From: Castanea sativa
Lineage: Eukaryota; Streptophyta; Magnoliopsida; Fagales; Fagaceae
Assembly: GCF_040712315.1 (NCBI RefSeq)
Contig: NC_134013.1
Location: forward strand, 4,313,001-4,377,000
Reading direction: 5' to 3'
Length of the DNA stretch: 64,000 bases
Shown: piece by piece, positions 1-12,929 of the stretch
Layout: each line of letters opens with the position of its first letter
How positions within the stretch are numbered: the stretch's first letter is position 1
Made by a program: the position numbers and the translations under genes
The notes under the pieces: model-generated
Databases searched by the model: none
What the model was told of the DNA's origin: nothing
Seen by the model: only the letters and a program-made list of their open reading frames with translations

Positions 1-127
1 ACTTGTAAAAGTCCTCTGAGAATTTTTTTATTTTCACTTAAAAAATAAAATAAAATAAAAGTTTGTATTTGTTCCTTCCTCTCTTACAACGACGTCGTAT
101 GCTAAGTCTTCGTGCGCGAAGCTCCTA

Positions 128-135
128 AAACCCTA
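128..135 (+). promoter_or_regulatory. Telo-box AAACCCTA upstream of the WD40 gene
   Basis: AAACCCTA lies 68 bases before the start codon of the RID3-like gene. This motif is known to be enriched near the transcription start of plant ribosomal-protein and ribosome-biogenesis genes. That fits the predicted nucleolar role of the downstream gene. The motif is short and could occur by chance. Confidence 0.5.
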
Positions 136-202
136 GCAAAATCCCTACACTCAAAACGCAAGCTCCAAGACCTTCCAAGCCCTAATTCCACAATCACAAG
201 CA

Positions 203-3200
203 ATGGAAGTAGTGGTGGCTTCTTCTTCCATCGACGGCGGCATCGGCTGCTGGGACATCCATACCGGCGCGGAGCAACTCCGCTACAAGACTTGCGTCTC
301 TCCGCCTCATGGCCTCGCCTGCGTGGGCCAACGCTTCCTCGCCTCTTCTCAGCTCCGTGATCCCTCCGCCAACTCTGGCTGCATCCTCTACTGGTCTTGG
401 TCTAAGGTATACTTCGCTTCATACTATGCACACAACCTGTTCGACAATATGCCTCAATGAACGCTCAAACTAAATACATGTCTTTATTTGTGTGTACAGC
501 CTCAAGTAGAAGTTAAGAGCTTTCCTTCGGAACCAATACAGCCAGTCGCTGCTAACCGCGAAGGCACGTACATTGTTGGTGGAGGCGTATCTGGTGATAT
601 TTACTTGTGGGAGGTGAATTTCCTTTATATTATAATTGTTGAATTGGTTTCAGAAAAATTAGAACTGTTAACATTAGCATAGCTTAGCTCGACAATGGTG
701 AATGCCCCTGGAGTACCGGGCAACTGGGTTTCGAAGGGTGGGTCCAAAGGACTCTTCTTTCGGAAGGTTCCCTAGGGTATCAAAAAAAACAAAACCAAAA
801 TCATTAGCATAGTTGGAGTTCTATTTTGCCTTTTATATTTATCTGAAGACTACCTATTTGATGCTTTAGGTTGCCACTGGTAGACAACTTAGGAAATGGA
901 ATGCTCATTATAGGGCTGTTACTTGCTTGGTGTTTTCCGACGATGACTCACTGCTAATTTCTGGTTCGGAGGATGGATCCGTTAAAGTTTGGTCCCTCTT
1001 CATGTACTTTTCTCTATCTCTATATATGTTTACTATATTTAGTTTGATTATTACATTTCTAATTATATACTCATGCTTTATTTTTGCTTCCATTGACTAA
1101 TGATTCAGGATATTTGATGATTTGAGACGTCAGCGATCTGATCATCTATATGAGCACAATTTTTCAGAGCACACTTTGCGTGTAACTGATATTGTAGTCG
1201 GATATGGAGGAAGCAATGCCATTATAGTATCAGCTTCTGCGGATCGAACTTGTAAGGTTTGACGTGCTCTCGAATAAATTATACTGTCTACAGTATTTTG
1301 TTAATGTAGTATTATCAATTATGACATCTGCTGCTTTTTTATGGCTTGGGATGTTAAGGTGGAGATTAACTGCAACTGTCAAGTGAGGTTCACCCACCTT
1401 AAGTTATAAATCAGATACTTATTATTCGCAAATCATACTTTTTATAAGCTACTAGTTTAAAAACAAGAACCCTTTTGTAAAATAAAGGGGCATAACTTGT
1501 TCTTCTTGAGATTTCTGTAATCCTTCTGAACATTGTTGGTGTGTTTAAAGAGAGGAAAGGAGGAAGGGGGGGGGGGGGGTTTGGACCTGCACTCACCCTG
1601 TGAATAAGTGGAATCAAACAACAGTCCCAATCAATCTACTGATTATTGTATCTTAGAATGTGGATGATTCACACTCTAGAATATGTTTGTCAGCTGACAA
1701 GTCCAATTTGGAACAAGACTAACAGAAGTTGTATCTGTCCTCTCTAGGACTTATTTTATTAGTGACCTTAGTTCAGCTTCTGAAGAGTTACTTTTCATTC
1801 TTTATTTTATAGTGTCCTTGAAGGCATTTCTTTCTTTATTATTATAGTTTCAATAATTAATTTGAAATTTGGTTCAGTATATAACTTATATGATGTACCT
1901 TTTCCCAGGTGTGGAGCTTATCAAAGGGAAAATTATTAAGAAATATCGTATTCCCTTCAATAATTGATGCAATTGTACTTGATCCTGGCGAACATGTCTT
2001 CTATGCTGGCAGTAGAGATGGCAAGATATACGTTGCTGCACTTAGTGCTGAAAGCACCTCTAAAAGCAACTATGGGTTGCATATCATAAATTCATTATCA
2101 AATCACAGGTTTGTCTCTTTTGTTGTTATTTAGAGTTTCATGAAGTTGCAGAAAAAAATGAGTTATCCTTGCTACTCACAAGTTTTTATAATTGCTATCA
2201 TCTGGTTTGATTGTGGACTTTCTTTTGCTAAATTCTAAATATATCTGTTTGTTGCATTGTTGGGGATAAGTTTTGGTGATTGTGAATATTACCTACATGG
2301 AAGTTTCAATTTATGTTTTCATCATGCATATGGTTTATATGACTCTATTTGAGCGGCCATGTTTTAACATTAATTTTTCTCTATCCATAATTGGGGACTG
2401 GTTTCTGTAAAAATGTTATATAGCATTTCTTTCTTTCCAATAAGTTTTGTTGAGATAAGCTTACTTGATTGGAATCATGTTGAGGTTGAAATATTAGTGT
2501 TAGAGGTGGGATTGAATTAGATTTGGCAGTGGGTGGCTATTACCCTCATTAATCTTTCCATGATTTGGCCCCCAACCTTTTTGAGATGCAGCTCTTATCA
2601 GTTAACTATCTAATAATGTTGTTTTTGTTTTACCTCAAGCCCTCAGAGTCATGTTTTATATTGATTATGGATTTCATGGTCTCTCTGAACTACATTGCTG
2701 TAATTTGGTTTGTTACAGTCCAACAATGTGGTTACTATGGATTTGTTACACGTAACTCACTAGTTTTGTGATTCTATCACCTTTTATGACAATACAATTC
2801 ACAATTGTACCAAATATTCCCTATATGAATGTCATGGGAAAATTTTTTTTTTTTTTTTTTTGGAGCAATCTCTTGATTATGGGCCTTTTAGGTGTAATCT
2901 GTGCTTCATTGATTATCATAATTACTTCATCGTTAATATATTTATCTGCAAATATATATTTAGTTATTTACTATTGCATTGTCTCAAACTATATCACTGG
3001 GAGATTGTTGATTGTTTTAGATAAGACTGTGATCCTTCATTAAGTTGTGTCAACAGACTTTGCATTCTCGTAGTGTTGGCCTCTAAGATCTCTGAATTCA
3101 TAATTCATTCTCTCTCTTTTTTTCTTTTTTCTTTTTCCCAGCAAGGCTGTTACTTGCTTAGCATATTGTGCACGTGGAAATCTTTTACTTTCTGGATCAG

Positions 3201-4618
3201 ATGATGGTATGGTACGAGTTTGGGACGCTAAAACTCACAACATTGTTCGTGTTCTCAAGCATGCAAAAGGTTTTGCCCAAGCTATATAAATAATTGCTTT
3301 CTTGTGTGCATAGGGTGTTTGTTCACGACAAAGGAAAAAGAATCATTTATTATGTTTTTAGTTCTTATTTATTTTTTTGTTTCTTAATCACTTCAGTGTA
3401 TGTTTATTTTTCTCTACTATGCTTGTACCATCCCCTTACAGAAAATTTTCATGTAATAAACATTGTGCTCTATATATAGACACTATTTTTATTTTTAAAT
3501 CTGTAGTTTTGATTAAGGACTTAAGTTAACCATTAAGCTATTATTTATGATCTTGAAGCAAATGACATCATTCATGATCTGCATTGTTTACTTATGATTG
3601 AAAACTTAAACATACAGCTTCTAATAGAAATGTTATAATGTATTTGAGTTGGTGTTTACTAGAATCGTTACAAAAAGTGTAGTTACCAAATAACTGTCTG
3701 GTCATGTTTCCTATACAGTAGATTTGAAGGCATATATTCTAAATCTAGATTTGTTTCCTAAGCTGGTCTCTAAGTGGCATTTCACTTATTATAGTATTTT
3801 TTCTATCTAAAAGTATGTATCTCAAAAACCTTTTTGGGTGCTTTTCAATTGGGTATTTCTATTAAAATTTTGTATATTAGTGTTTTTATGTAAGCAACAT
3901 TAAGTGCTAGTTATCAATAACCTCTCCCTGCCTCCACACGCTTTCCCTTTATCTGGTTTTGACTCCCAAAAAAATGTGGTTATCTAACCCATGTTTTACT
4001 GTTCCCTTTCATGATGTGCAGGTCCTGTAAACAATATTCTTGTTGTTAGACCAGAGCTCAACTTTAATTTTCGGCCAAATTCACAAGCTTCCTCAAGAAG
4101 ACATGGGTCATTGTTACCACCTGCGCTGGATAAATATCGGAATCCAACAGATGAAGATGCAGACACTACGACTCTCATTGGTCTCCAGTCTACTTGCAGG
4201 AAATCAATGGATCCTTCATACTTCAGTTCGCATGTGATAAATAATCAAATCAAAGAACTTCAGGTTTCTTAAAATCTCAGTGAATGTTCCTTGTCCACTT
4301 CATTGTCATGTATTTGTTTGTGTGTATGGTCGTATGCACATGTTTTGTTCCTAGTTATGCTTTTTAGTCATCTGACTATGCAAATAGCATGATCTGACAT
4401 GCTTCTGAAATCCAGCCTAACCCTTCTTTTGATGTATTCAGCAACAAGGTTCTTCTGCTGCTGCTGAAATGGAGATGGAAAGACTAAAGCTTGAGTGTAC
4501 AAGATCTAGGCAAATGATTCAGCAGTGGAAGAAAACGTACGAAAACTTGCATCAATTCTGCGTAAATGAACTTTTGGACAGTGATCAAGCAGGAATTCCC
4601 AATGGAAACTCCACCTAA
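203..4618 (+). CDS. RID3: RID3-like WD40 repeat protein (WDR18/Ipi3 family), 8 exons, about 448 aa
   Basis: Exons by my splice reading: 203-406, 500-613, 870-1003, 1109-1256, 1909-2108, 3142-3269, 4022-4263 and 4442-4618. All introns are GT-AG and the joined frame stays open to TAA at 4616. The product opens MEVVVASSSIDGGIGCWD, as in ROOT INITIATION DEFECTIVE 3. It carries WD-repeat blades ending in DIYLWE (about residue 101), SVKVWSLF (about 144), a TCKVWSL blade (about 200) and MVRVWDAKT (about 290). A coiled coil rich in Glu, Arg and Gln occupies about residues 397-437. Family members act in the nucleolus in 60S pre-ribosome processing (yeast Ipi3, human WDR18). Arabidopsis RID3 is needed for callus and shoot-meristem formation and is of similar length (about 440 aa). 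Exon 1 to 2 and 2 to 3 junctions are phase 0. A SINE sits in intron 2. Exact exon ends have not been checked against RNA. Confidence 0.9.
683..801 (+). mobile_element. tRNA-derived SINE-like insertion in intron 2 of the WD40 gene
   Basis: A GC-richer insert of about 119 bp ends in an A-rich tail and is flanked by perfect 11-bp direct repeats CATTAGCATAG at 672-682 and 802-812. Near its start, TAGCTCGACAATGG resembles a pol III box A, and GGGTTTCGAAGGG near 730 resembles a box B (GGTTCGANNCC). Target duplication, A-rich tail and A/B boxes together indicate a tRNA-derived SINE. The family was not identified. Confidence 0.65.
1566..1579 (+). repeat. Poly-G run of 14 in intron 4
   Basis: Fourteen consecutive G residues lie inside intron 4 of the RID3-like gene. 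Its length may be a sequencing or assembly approximation. Confidence 0.8.
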
Positions 4619-4786
4619 GGTGTAGATGTTCTTCCCTCCTAACAGTTGCCCAGTTCAAAGGTACAATTAGTATATGGTGATTCTGATACGAACGATATAT
4701 TTTTTGTTTGGTATTATTTTTTCCGTTTTTTATTTTCATTTTTTAAATTTTGATTAATTATTATTTAGGGTAATTAGTCTTCAATT

Positions 4787-4826
<40 letters not shown>

Positions 4827-5321
4827 GTTGGGGATGAACTTTAGTTCTGTTTTTAAAGTTATACAGCAGAGATTAGCATATCCTTTAAATATGAATTTGT
4901 GGTTCTGATGATTATTTAGTACATTAGTTGCATTTAACTTCTGCTGGGTCTGATAGATGGCAAACCCTCTATTGCTTACATGCTATGGTTATTGTACAAG
5001 GAAGTTTTACCCTCCGAAATTATTTCAATACTGAGCAAATTCTATAAATTATTGTTTTTTTAAAAAATATATAAAAATGTGTTACATGGCCAGAAAAGGC
5101 ATCATTAAATACTTTGATCTCATAAAATCTTTTAGTCATGTTTGGTTGACGGAAGTGTCTTTGGAGACCAACTTATTTGTAATTTTGTAGCATGATTTTG
5201 CTATTACAGGTTTGATTAAGATCTTGAATGCTTTGAAAGACTTTCCGCATCTGATATATCAGTTTATACGATTATCTTACTTTTTATTTTTCTTGGAAAT
5301 TAAGTGAGAATTAGGATCAAA
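4619..5321. other. 3' UTR and intergenic DNA
   Basis: AT-rich sequence after the RID3-like stop codon. It contains the CT microsatellite; I see no further gene. The 3' UTR probably extends into its first few hundred bases. Confidence 0.5.
4790..4823 (+). repeat. (CT)n microsatellite downstream of the WD40 gene
   Basis: About 16 uninterrupted CT units lie roughly 170 bp after the stop codon, probably in or just beyond the 3' UTR. Confidence 0.9.
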
Positions 5322-5330
5322 GTTTAAGTC

Positions 5331-5891
5331 AGTGACGGAGTCAGAACTTAGAGTTAGGGCGGTGGCTCTGCTGTTGGTTGTGCAATGACTTCGGCCTTCG
5401 ACTTTGTTGCTACTTAGTCGCTTAGCTGCTACTTAGTCGCTTAGTTGCTAATTGTTTAAAATTTTTTAAAGGTTCAGATTTTTTGTTTTAAGTAAAATTG
5501 GTTGACCAGGTTTAATTTTTTTTTTTGTTTTACTATTGATAATTTTTGTTGTTGTACTAATTTTTTTGGGTTTGTATATTTCTTTTTTAGATTTTAGACA
5601 TAAATATTTTTTAATGGTCTTTAAAATGTGGAAAATGTTTGAATTACAAATCTTTTTACAAATTGCTAATAATGGAAGTGGCGAGCCCAAATGTGAACCA
5701 ATAAGAATTTTGCTATCTTAACCGTTTGTAAAAATATTATAGAAAAATTTGTGACTATAACAATACTCTTAAAAGAATCAATGATATTTTTAAGGGAGCA
5801 AAAGTGTAATTTTCTAAAATAAAATTGTTAAAATTAGTACCTATATATATATAATAATAATAATTTTTTAAAAAAATTGGCTCCGTCCATG
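5331..5891. mobile_element. Non-autonomous DNA transposon, 561 bp, with 9-bp target duplication
   Basis: Perfect direct repeats GTTTAAGTC at 5322-5330 and 5892-5900 flank an AT-rich insert. Its ends are inverted relatives: left AGTGACGGAGTCAG, right read in reverse CATGGACGGAGCCA, sharing GACGGAG(T/C)CA. A 9-bp target duplication suits Mutator-like elements best (hAT makes 8 bp), and the inverted ends are short. Inside, a 19-bp unit is tandemly duplicated at 5406-5443. There is no transposase coding sequence. Confidence 0.65.
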
Positions 5892-5900
5892 GTTTAAGTC

Positions 5901-7332
5901 CTTGCGCACGCACGCACAAACATAAATTATATTCATGCTTTTGTAGTTCATAGCCTATTTGAAAAGATTTATGGCTTATTAATATGAAAATATTCTGGAG
6001 AGAATGAATGATTCCTCTCATTAAAATCCATACAGAACCCAAAATCTGCATCCATGACCAATAGGAATAGAGTACAATAGGGGTTCCCTTATAAATCCAA
6101 GACTTGTGCCTTCACATGATTATCCCAAAAACATGGAACCGGGCTTTCTTACTTTATTGGTGATTGTCTCATTTGTACAAGTAAAATGTATAAAGGGCCG
6201 CCCCTTTTATTTGGTAGTTAAATTCAGACTCCATGGTCCATATATGGGGGGTCAGCGTTTAGACAATTTCCTCACTTATTGGCTGGTGATGAATTTTAGA
6301 TTATAAAGGTATTTTTCAACCTCTTAACAAAATGTGCTTTGGTTTGATAGCAAGTGTGACGGGTTCGAGTTTGGGAATCTAACTTTCCTAATAATTATTA
6401 GGGGTAAGATTGATTATTAATCACTTTTTAAAAACCTCATAAAAATGGGAGTTTTTGTATATTGGGAACCAATTTTTTGCCCCAGTAACAGAAATATGTG
6501 ATTGGCTCTTAATTTGGTTTAGCTTCTTTTCCCTTCAAATATTTACAGAAACACAAGGTGGCCATCTCGTACCCTGAACTCCCCAACTAGGTGGGATCTG
6601 AGATTTGCTCTGAAATATTTGATACTTCATATTTTATTACTATTTAGGCTTGGGGTCATCTTCTATATCTATTCATTGTGTTCCTTGGTCTATGCGTTTA
6701 AGAGGAGGGAATTCCTTTCTAACTTGTAAATGAATCATGTGCATGGAAGCAAGCCATTAATTTAAACGAGATTAATCAAGAAGTGCAAAGCTCAATATTT
6801 GCGTTTGTCACACAGAAAAAAGTCAGTGTGATCACAAATGTTTCATGGAAACACCACCAGCATATAAAAATAAAAATAAAAAGGTAAAAACTCTTTTACT
6901 CGATGTGTTTTTATAACTGAAAACGTGAAAAAACATACTGTGTGAAAAAAAACACCGCCCCAGCCAAAGAGTTGGGACAACCAAACCCCACCCCTGCACT
7001 ATTTTCTATCAAGGACTGTAGTGGTACCAAAGGTTCAACGAATCAAACTAAACAACTGGCAACAAATATGCTTTTACTCTCTGGCTTGTTCAATTAGGCA
7101 AGAAGAAAATGATCATCCAAGATGAAAGTATTGAAAATCATGTATAGAGACAGAGAGAGGAGATCAGAGATGGGACCATTTCTGAATTCTGATTGTGAAG
7201 AAAAACATTATTATTATAAAAGGGCTTTCTTTTTCTCTCTCTGCAGTTCCCGATGAAGAGGGATAGGGAAAGTTGTAGAAGCAAGAATTATTATAATATG
7301 TTTGTTTTGCTCTGTTTGCTGTATTGTAATAT
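5901..7332. other. Intergenic AT-rich DNA
   Basis: No convincing gene. A GGGTTCGAG motif near 6360 looks box-B-like, but I could not find the rest of a SINE or tRNA around it. Confidence 0.4.
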
Positions 7333-7559
7333 GGATTCAGATCAGGTGCAATACCCTAGGTATTGCACCTTGTGCAATTGTAATTAAGGGTTGAGATTGA
7401 AGGTTGAAAAAGTAACTTTCAATCTCAACCATTAAATAAAATATATTAAAAGAGAGTTGAGTTAAAGTTAAGAAATAAAAAAAATAAAAAAAATTGAAAG
7501 GGAAAATGAGTGAATTGCACCAGGTGCAATACCCTAGGTATTGCACCTGATCCAAATCC
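7333..7559. mobile_element. MITE, 227 bp, with about 46-bp terminal inverted repeats
   Basis: The first and last 46 or so bases are inverted copies with about three mismatches. They begin GGATTCAGATC on the left and GATTTGGATC on the right read in reverse. Each arm contains its own near-palindrome built on GGTGCAATA and TATTGCACC around CCCTAGG. The core is AT-rich and non-coding. A partial flanking repeat (TAATAT) is visible but not a clean target duplication. Confidence 0.75.
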
Positions 7560-7770
7560 CCCGATAATATCTACTAGTTTTTTAAAATATGCTGTGGGGA
7601 AGAGGGGATAAGGTGGTGTAACCGTACATGATAATATTGAGTAAATAAAAACCCACCCAACAACACCTTGATCTCTCTTTCCTCTGCCTTCTTTTTGTCC
7701 AATCGAACCTCTTCTCAGAGAACATGTTCCTTTATTCATAACTTCTTTTGAATTCTTGAATTTTAAATAC

Positions 7771-7775
<5 letters not shown>

Positions 7776-7827
<52 letters not shown>
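7776..7827 (+). repeat. (AT)n microsatellite
   Basis: An uninterrupted AT dinucleotide tract of about 26 units lies in intergenic DNA. Confidence 0.95.
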
Positions 7828-7831
<4 letters not shown>

Positions 7832-10800
7832 CTATTATATTATGGATACGAAAGGGAAAGACATCAGGTAGTTATAGCCACTGATTTCATGATTTGGGAG
7901 TGCTTTGAAATCAGGGTATATTTAAAAATTGTTCTGAAATTTTTTTTAAAAATATTTTTTAAGATTAAAAAAAAATTGACTTTGGCTATTTTCAAAATAA
8001 TGTGTTTGTGGTTTTGGTAAAACAATATTCAACACCCAATTGCCAATACTACTTCTGTTTTCAAGTTAGGTAGGTGTTGTAAAAACATGCTCAGTTATTC
8101 TTCAAATTTAGGTTGTAACTCGTGTTTATACATGAAAAAATTCACTATATAGTGATAATAAAATGGTTTTTATGAGTAAAGTGGTCATCTTGGCTTACAA
8201 GTTGACTATTATAAATAAGTTACTTGACACTACAATTAAAAAAAAATTAAAATAGATTCTTGGTACCCAATAACACTTTATTAGAAGTTTAGATTTGACG
8301 TGAATTTTGATTGTATTTTGACTTTAATGTATTAGTATATATATGAAGGTTTGCAAATCACGTTGGTTTTGTAACCAAATTTTTTTATAACATACATATA
8401 TTTTATTACTAGATTTTTTTTTTCCCAGATTGAAATGGCATTCATTGTTAGGGTTTGAAATTATACTAATTCCAGGTAACTTTGTGTGACGTAATAGAAG
8501 TTGGAAGTCCATGTAAACCTAGTTGAAGCTTCAATTGGTTTACTATCTTTTTTAAAATTGGTTTACTATCTTAATTGATAATGTGTAATATGTTCATTTA
8601 TATTACATTTGTTGCTATAAAGACGGGTAACTGTACTCCATCGAATGTCCTTAACCTTTGGATGTAAAAGAGATCTAGTACTGTTCATAAAAAAGAGATC
8701 TACTACAACTGAGCCATTAATTGCGCTATTCATGCTCCACATTAAATATAAGGTGTGGGTTTGTTATGTGTACATATCAAACTTTTATACATTTAGGGGG
8801 GATTTTTATTAGGCACATAGTCTGTTTTCATGAACTAAAATCGTTAGTTAAATTGAAACAGAGTGTGTGTAACTCTATTTTTCTATACGTTTATATTGCA
8901 TGTAGTGCTTTACATGCATATATTGTGTAGTTTTTTACTACACCTTCTTCTCTCTCTCATAGCATTTTACTAGCTAGCTAGCTAGCTAGCATGGTAATGA
9001 AAAAAGTTAAATGGTATATTTGGTGCTCAACATTTTCTCTTTATTTTAAAGTCATTCTTATATTTTAAAAATGTTTCATCGTGATTCCTATACAATCAAA
9101 AAAGCTATTATGATCATTTCATGTATGAAAAATATTGATATGAGAAAACAAATTCATATCATGTCGTAGCTCTAGCTCAAAGTGACTTCGGTTTTACAAA
9201 TTCTATTTGTTAGGTTAGTAGTATTTATCATTAATCAAATGACGATAATAACCTTTATATATATAAAATTAAAAACACAGCCTTGAAATAATGATAAAAA
9301 TCAAGGACCAAAACCACAAACGTAATTAAATCTCTTTTCTTTATTTTTTATTTTTCTTAGTTTAAGTTACATTTTGATTTGTAGTTTAGGACGGTAACAA
9401 ATTAAATTTTATACTTTCAAAAATAACAAAGGGTTTCAAAAATTAAAAAATAAATCATACGTAAAATTTAATTTATTATTTTTTAAAAAAATTTAGGTTT
9501 TAATTTGTTACACTTTTTAGAATATATGGTTTAAAAAGTTTTTTTTTTTTTTACCCAGTATTTTCTTCCAATACAGCCAACTCAATTAAAAATTAAAAAC
9601 AATGTTTCTCTCTACCAAAAAAGAATCTTGTCGTTCCATGAAGGACTGAACTGTGTAGCTAGCTAGCCTTCTCAAAACGACCCTATCGACGTCTACATCA
9701 TATCATCATCGATTAATCATATCATGAGGTGAATAGCGGCCCACTACTCTGTATGTATTGAGTGGGGTCCACAGCTAGCTAGGCCCCACTGCCCCAATGC
9801 CATGGGTGATGATCAGAGGTTGAGGACGAAGAAACAAACAGTTACAATATTGAATACCAATTTATATATATAGGTGATACAGTCTGAATTCTGAAATGAA
9901 AATTACTGCAATCCTTATTAAGAAGAAGGTTTCTGTATTTATGTCGAGCATTGGCTTTGCTGGCTACTTTGTCCCTCCTGAAATGGTTGGTTTCTTTAAT
10001 GGAAAAATAGAAATTAGACCCCTTGGAATTTGAAATTTGTATTACAGTACATTTACCTGACCATGTACTTCTCTATGACTTGCCATTTGATTAATGTTTC
10101 CTTCCGTGACACCTACTCTCTTTAATCTTTTTTTCTTCCCCTAAATTTCTTTTGCCATAAAAGAGTTCTATATACTCCTATTTTACTTTTCTAAAAAAAG
10201 AAAAAAATTATATACATACCCACCTTATCATAATGACGACAATTAGAGTACAGATAACTAACATCACTTGCTAGAATTAGTTGTCAAGTGATTTAGGGTT
10301 AACCCTAAGCATAAAATGCCAAAAATGTAATTTAGTCTTCAAGTTTATCTCTTAAAAAAATATAAGTTTAAGAAAATAAACTAACCTAAACGCACAAGTA
10401 TTGCGAAAGGAAGAAGGATTACAAAGGGTAACAGAGGTGATTCATTCATCAAGAACTCTTCACACACTGAAGTTTCACAAAAATTTGATATGTTGTGTTT
10501 TTTGGCTTGTGATTTGGAAAAATTATTCCATACAACCGCTATATTATATCTTATTTTGATACAAATATTTTTGTGATATCATATAAAAAAAATTTCACGC
10601 GAAAGACTTATACGTAAGATTCAACTTTATGTGAAGAGAATGTATTATATATTAGGTGAATTGAATAATTTTCTGAATCATATGAGTTTTGAATTTAAAT
10701 TTTGTGAAATTATTTATCCTACACTTTGCTCTTCATTTATTATATGCTTAACTTTAACCAATTTCACCATAGGAAAAAAATAGTAATTGATGGTAAAAAG

Positions 10801-12860
10801 GCTGCGGAGCCTAATTTTGGCTGTAGGTGAGGCTTTTACATCACAAGCCACTTTCTGACTTCACTTCCCTCCTCCCCTAGGTAATTTCGTTGGCAATTCC
10901 AGCCAGCACATGAAGCAGGTTGCACAGAACCTGATCTATCTCGAAAAGAGTTCCCTATGCAATAACACGACTACACGAGGTAGCTTAACTTAGGCTTTTA
11001 TTGATGATATGAATTTAATAATATTTTCACAACAAATTTTATGTGATAAATTATTAGTTATAAGAAGTTATTAATATTAAAAAAAATTAAAAATTTTTTA
11101 TTAAAAAAAGTAAAATTTTTCAGTTTTTATATTTTTCAAAAAAGTAATATCATAACATTATTTAAATTGTTCATTAATAAATGCTTTATAAACATCCGGG
11201 ACTTTATAAAAAAATTATATATATAATAGGCTGAAATAAAAATCAGTAAAATACAGCCGAAAAATTATTGTAAAATTATTATAAAAATATTGTGAATATA
11301 ATATTTATTTACTGAGTACCGATAATAATAGTATTTAATTAATTAAGTAAACATGTGACAAGTTTTTATTGATAAAGTATAGAGTAGAGCAAAAAAAAGT
11401 AAGGTAAAAGATTTAGACTCATAATGATAATGGAACAAGTTGGGTAAGACTAGGCCCTACCAATTAGACCATTGCCACCTGTAGCGTTTTTCGATAAACC
11501 AAACGGCACCGGATTCCCACCGCCAAACCGGGAAAGTGATAGCATCTCATTTAAAAGAGGCTGGTGAGATTTCTGACACCTGTCATGTGAGTGGGGCTTT
11601 TAGGTTTTAAAAAAAAAGTGATTTTGAAGGCAAAGTTAGACTCCAACAATGTTAGACTGACTTCCACTCAATGCATAATAGTGTTTTTTTTTCTTTGCCG
11701 AATTAAATAAAAAATAATACAATTACTACAGGTGGGTGGTAATTAAGTTAGGGACAGAGCTTTGTACTAGCAATAGTACTAGAATAGTACTCTGTAGTCT
11801 CTGCCTAATATTAATTTTTCTTATAATTAAGGTGATAAATTGAACAAGACCCATATGAATCCACTCTAATTCTAATATCATTTTTAGTTTCTGCATATCT
11901 AATCTTATTGCTATCAAATATCACTGAAAAATGATTGCATCCACCATCCAAAAGTACTTTGTGCTTAGTCCTGGAATAGTTGATAGATATGACCTTTCCA
12001 CTGGTGGGCCACATAGTAAAATCTTTCAACAATAGGGTGCTATGTCTCTATATTTTGTTTATTCTCTTCCAAAATTTTCAGTTTGTGTTAATAACTCTGT
12101 TTTATTATCATATTGCTATGTTATCTAAGCAACCACTGTAATTTGGTGTATATAGAATGAGAGATAACACGTACTTACAAAATAATTAAGTGCTTAGAAG
12201 TCCAGTCACCTATATTTTTTTTAAAAAAAGTTGAATTTGAAATCTCTTAATCTGGAATAAGAATATTTAATTAGGAATGTAATTAAATTTCTATATGGTC
12301 TTGGTCTTGGTCAGATCTAACTATTATTTTTCTCATATCTTGAAGACTTTGGCCCACGAGTTTAATGATACAGATCAACTGAAGTCAGTGAGCATGTTTT
12401 ATGATGCTCTTCGAGGTAGATACAATCATGCACCCGTTTTGGACTTTTAATCTCAAACCATAAAAAGGAGGTTGCCACCTAAAAAAGAAGGATAAAAGAA
12501 AAAATCATGGATGAAAAGAAAAAGTGAGCTCAACAACTCTGTGGAAAAAATAAAAACAAAAAACAAAAACAAACAAACAACTTTGCAGTAGCAATAAGGC
12601 AAAAAATAGTGAAGCATTTTTTATACTATATAATATTCAACCACTTGTTATATATAAATATATAGTCTTTGCCACTAGATTGATAAGGGTCTGTTCCTGA
12701 TATCACTATTTTATTCGTTTCCCTTCAATTTCTTTCTTTCTTACCCTTAATTACACTTCTTTTCCTTCACTGCACATTCTGATAAAACTCCAAGTCTTCC
12801 ATTCTTCTCTTTTATCTTCCCCATCCCTCTGTCTATCTGCTTAATTCTCAGTTCTCAACC
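7828..12860. other. Long AT-rich intergenic region upstream of the bHLH gene
   Basis: No protein-coding gene is supported. A CTAG/GCTA tetranucleotide run lies at 8970-8990, with many A/T homopolymers. The last 1-2 kb presumably carries the promoter of the bHLH gene; TATA-like strings occur around 12620-12665. Confidence 0.5.
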
Positions 12861-12870
12861 TTTAAATACT
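12861..12870 (+). promoter_or_regulatory. Possible TATA-like element of the bHLH gene
   Basis: TTTAAATACT lies 69 bases before the start codon, followed by a CT-rich leader (12871-12895). An alternative is the ATATAAATATAT string near 12653, which would give a longer 5' UTR. The sequence alone does not decide between them. Confidence 0.3.
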
Positions 12871-12929
12871 TCTCTCTCAAATTTCTCTTCCTTTTAGGAA
12901 TCTTTTTTCTATAGAGAGTTCTATAAGCC

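Noticed and set aside
1566..1579. Poly-G run as a possible quadruplex or regulatory site
   Set aside because: A single homopolymer inside an intron; its length may be a sequencing artefact.
6330..6430. GGGTTCGAG box-B-like motif suggesting a tRNA or SINE
   Set aside because: No cloverleaf, no box A at the right distance and no target duplication could be found.
7446..7772. 108-codon minus-strand frame
   Set aside because: It runs through the MITE arm and low-complexity sequence, with no gene-like composition.
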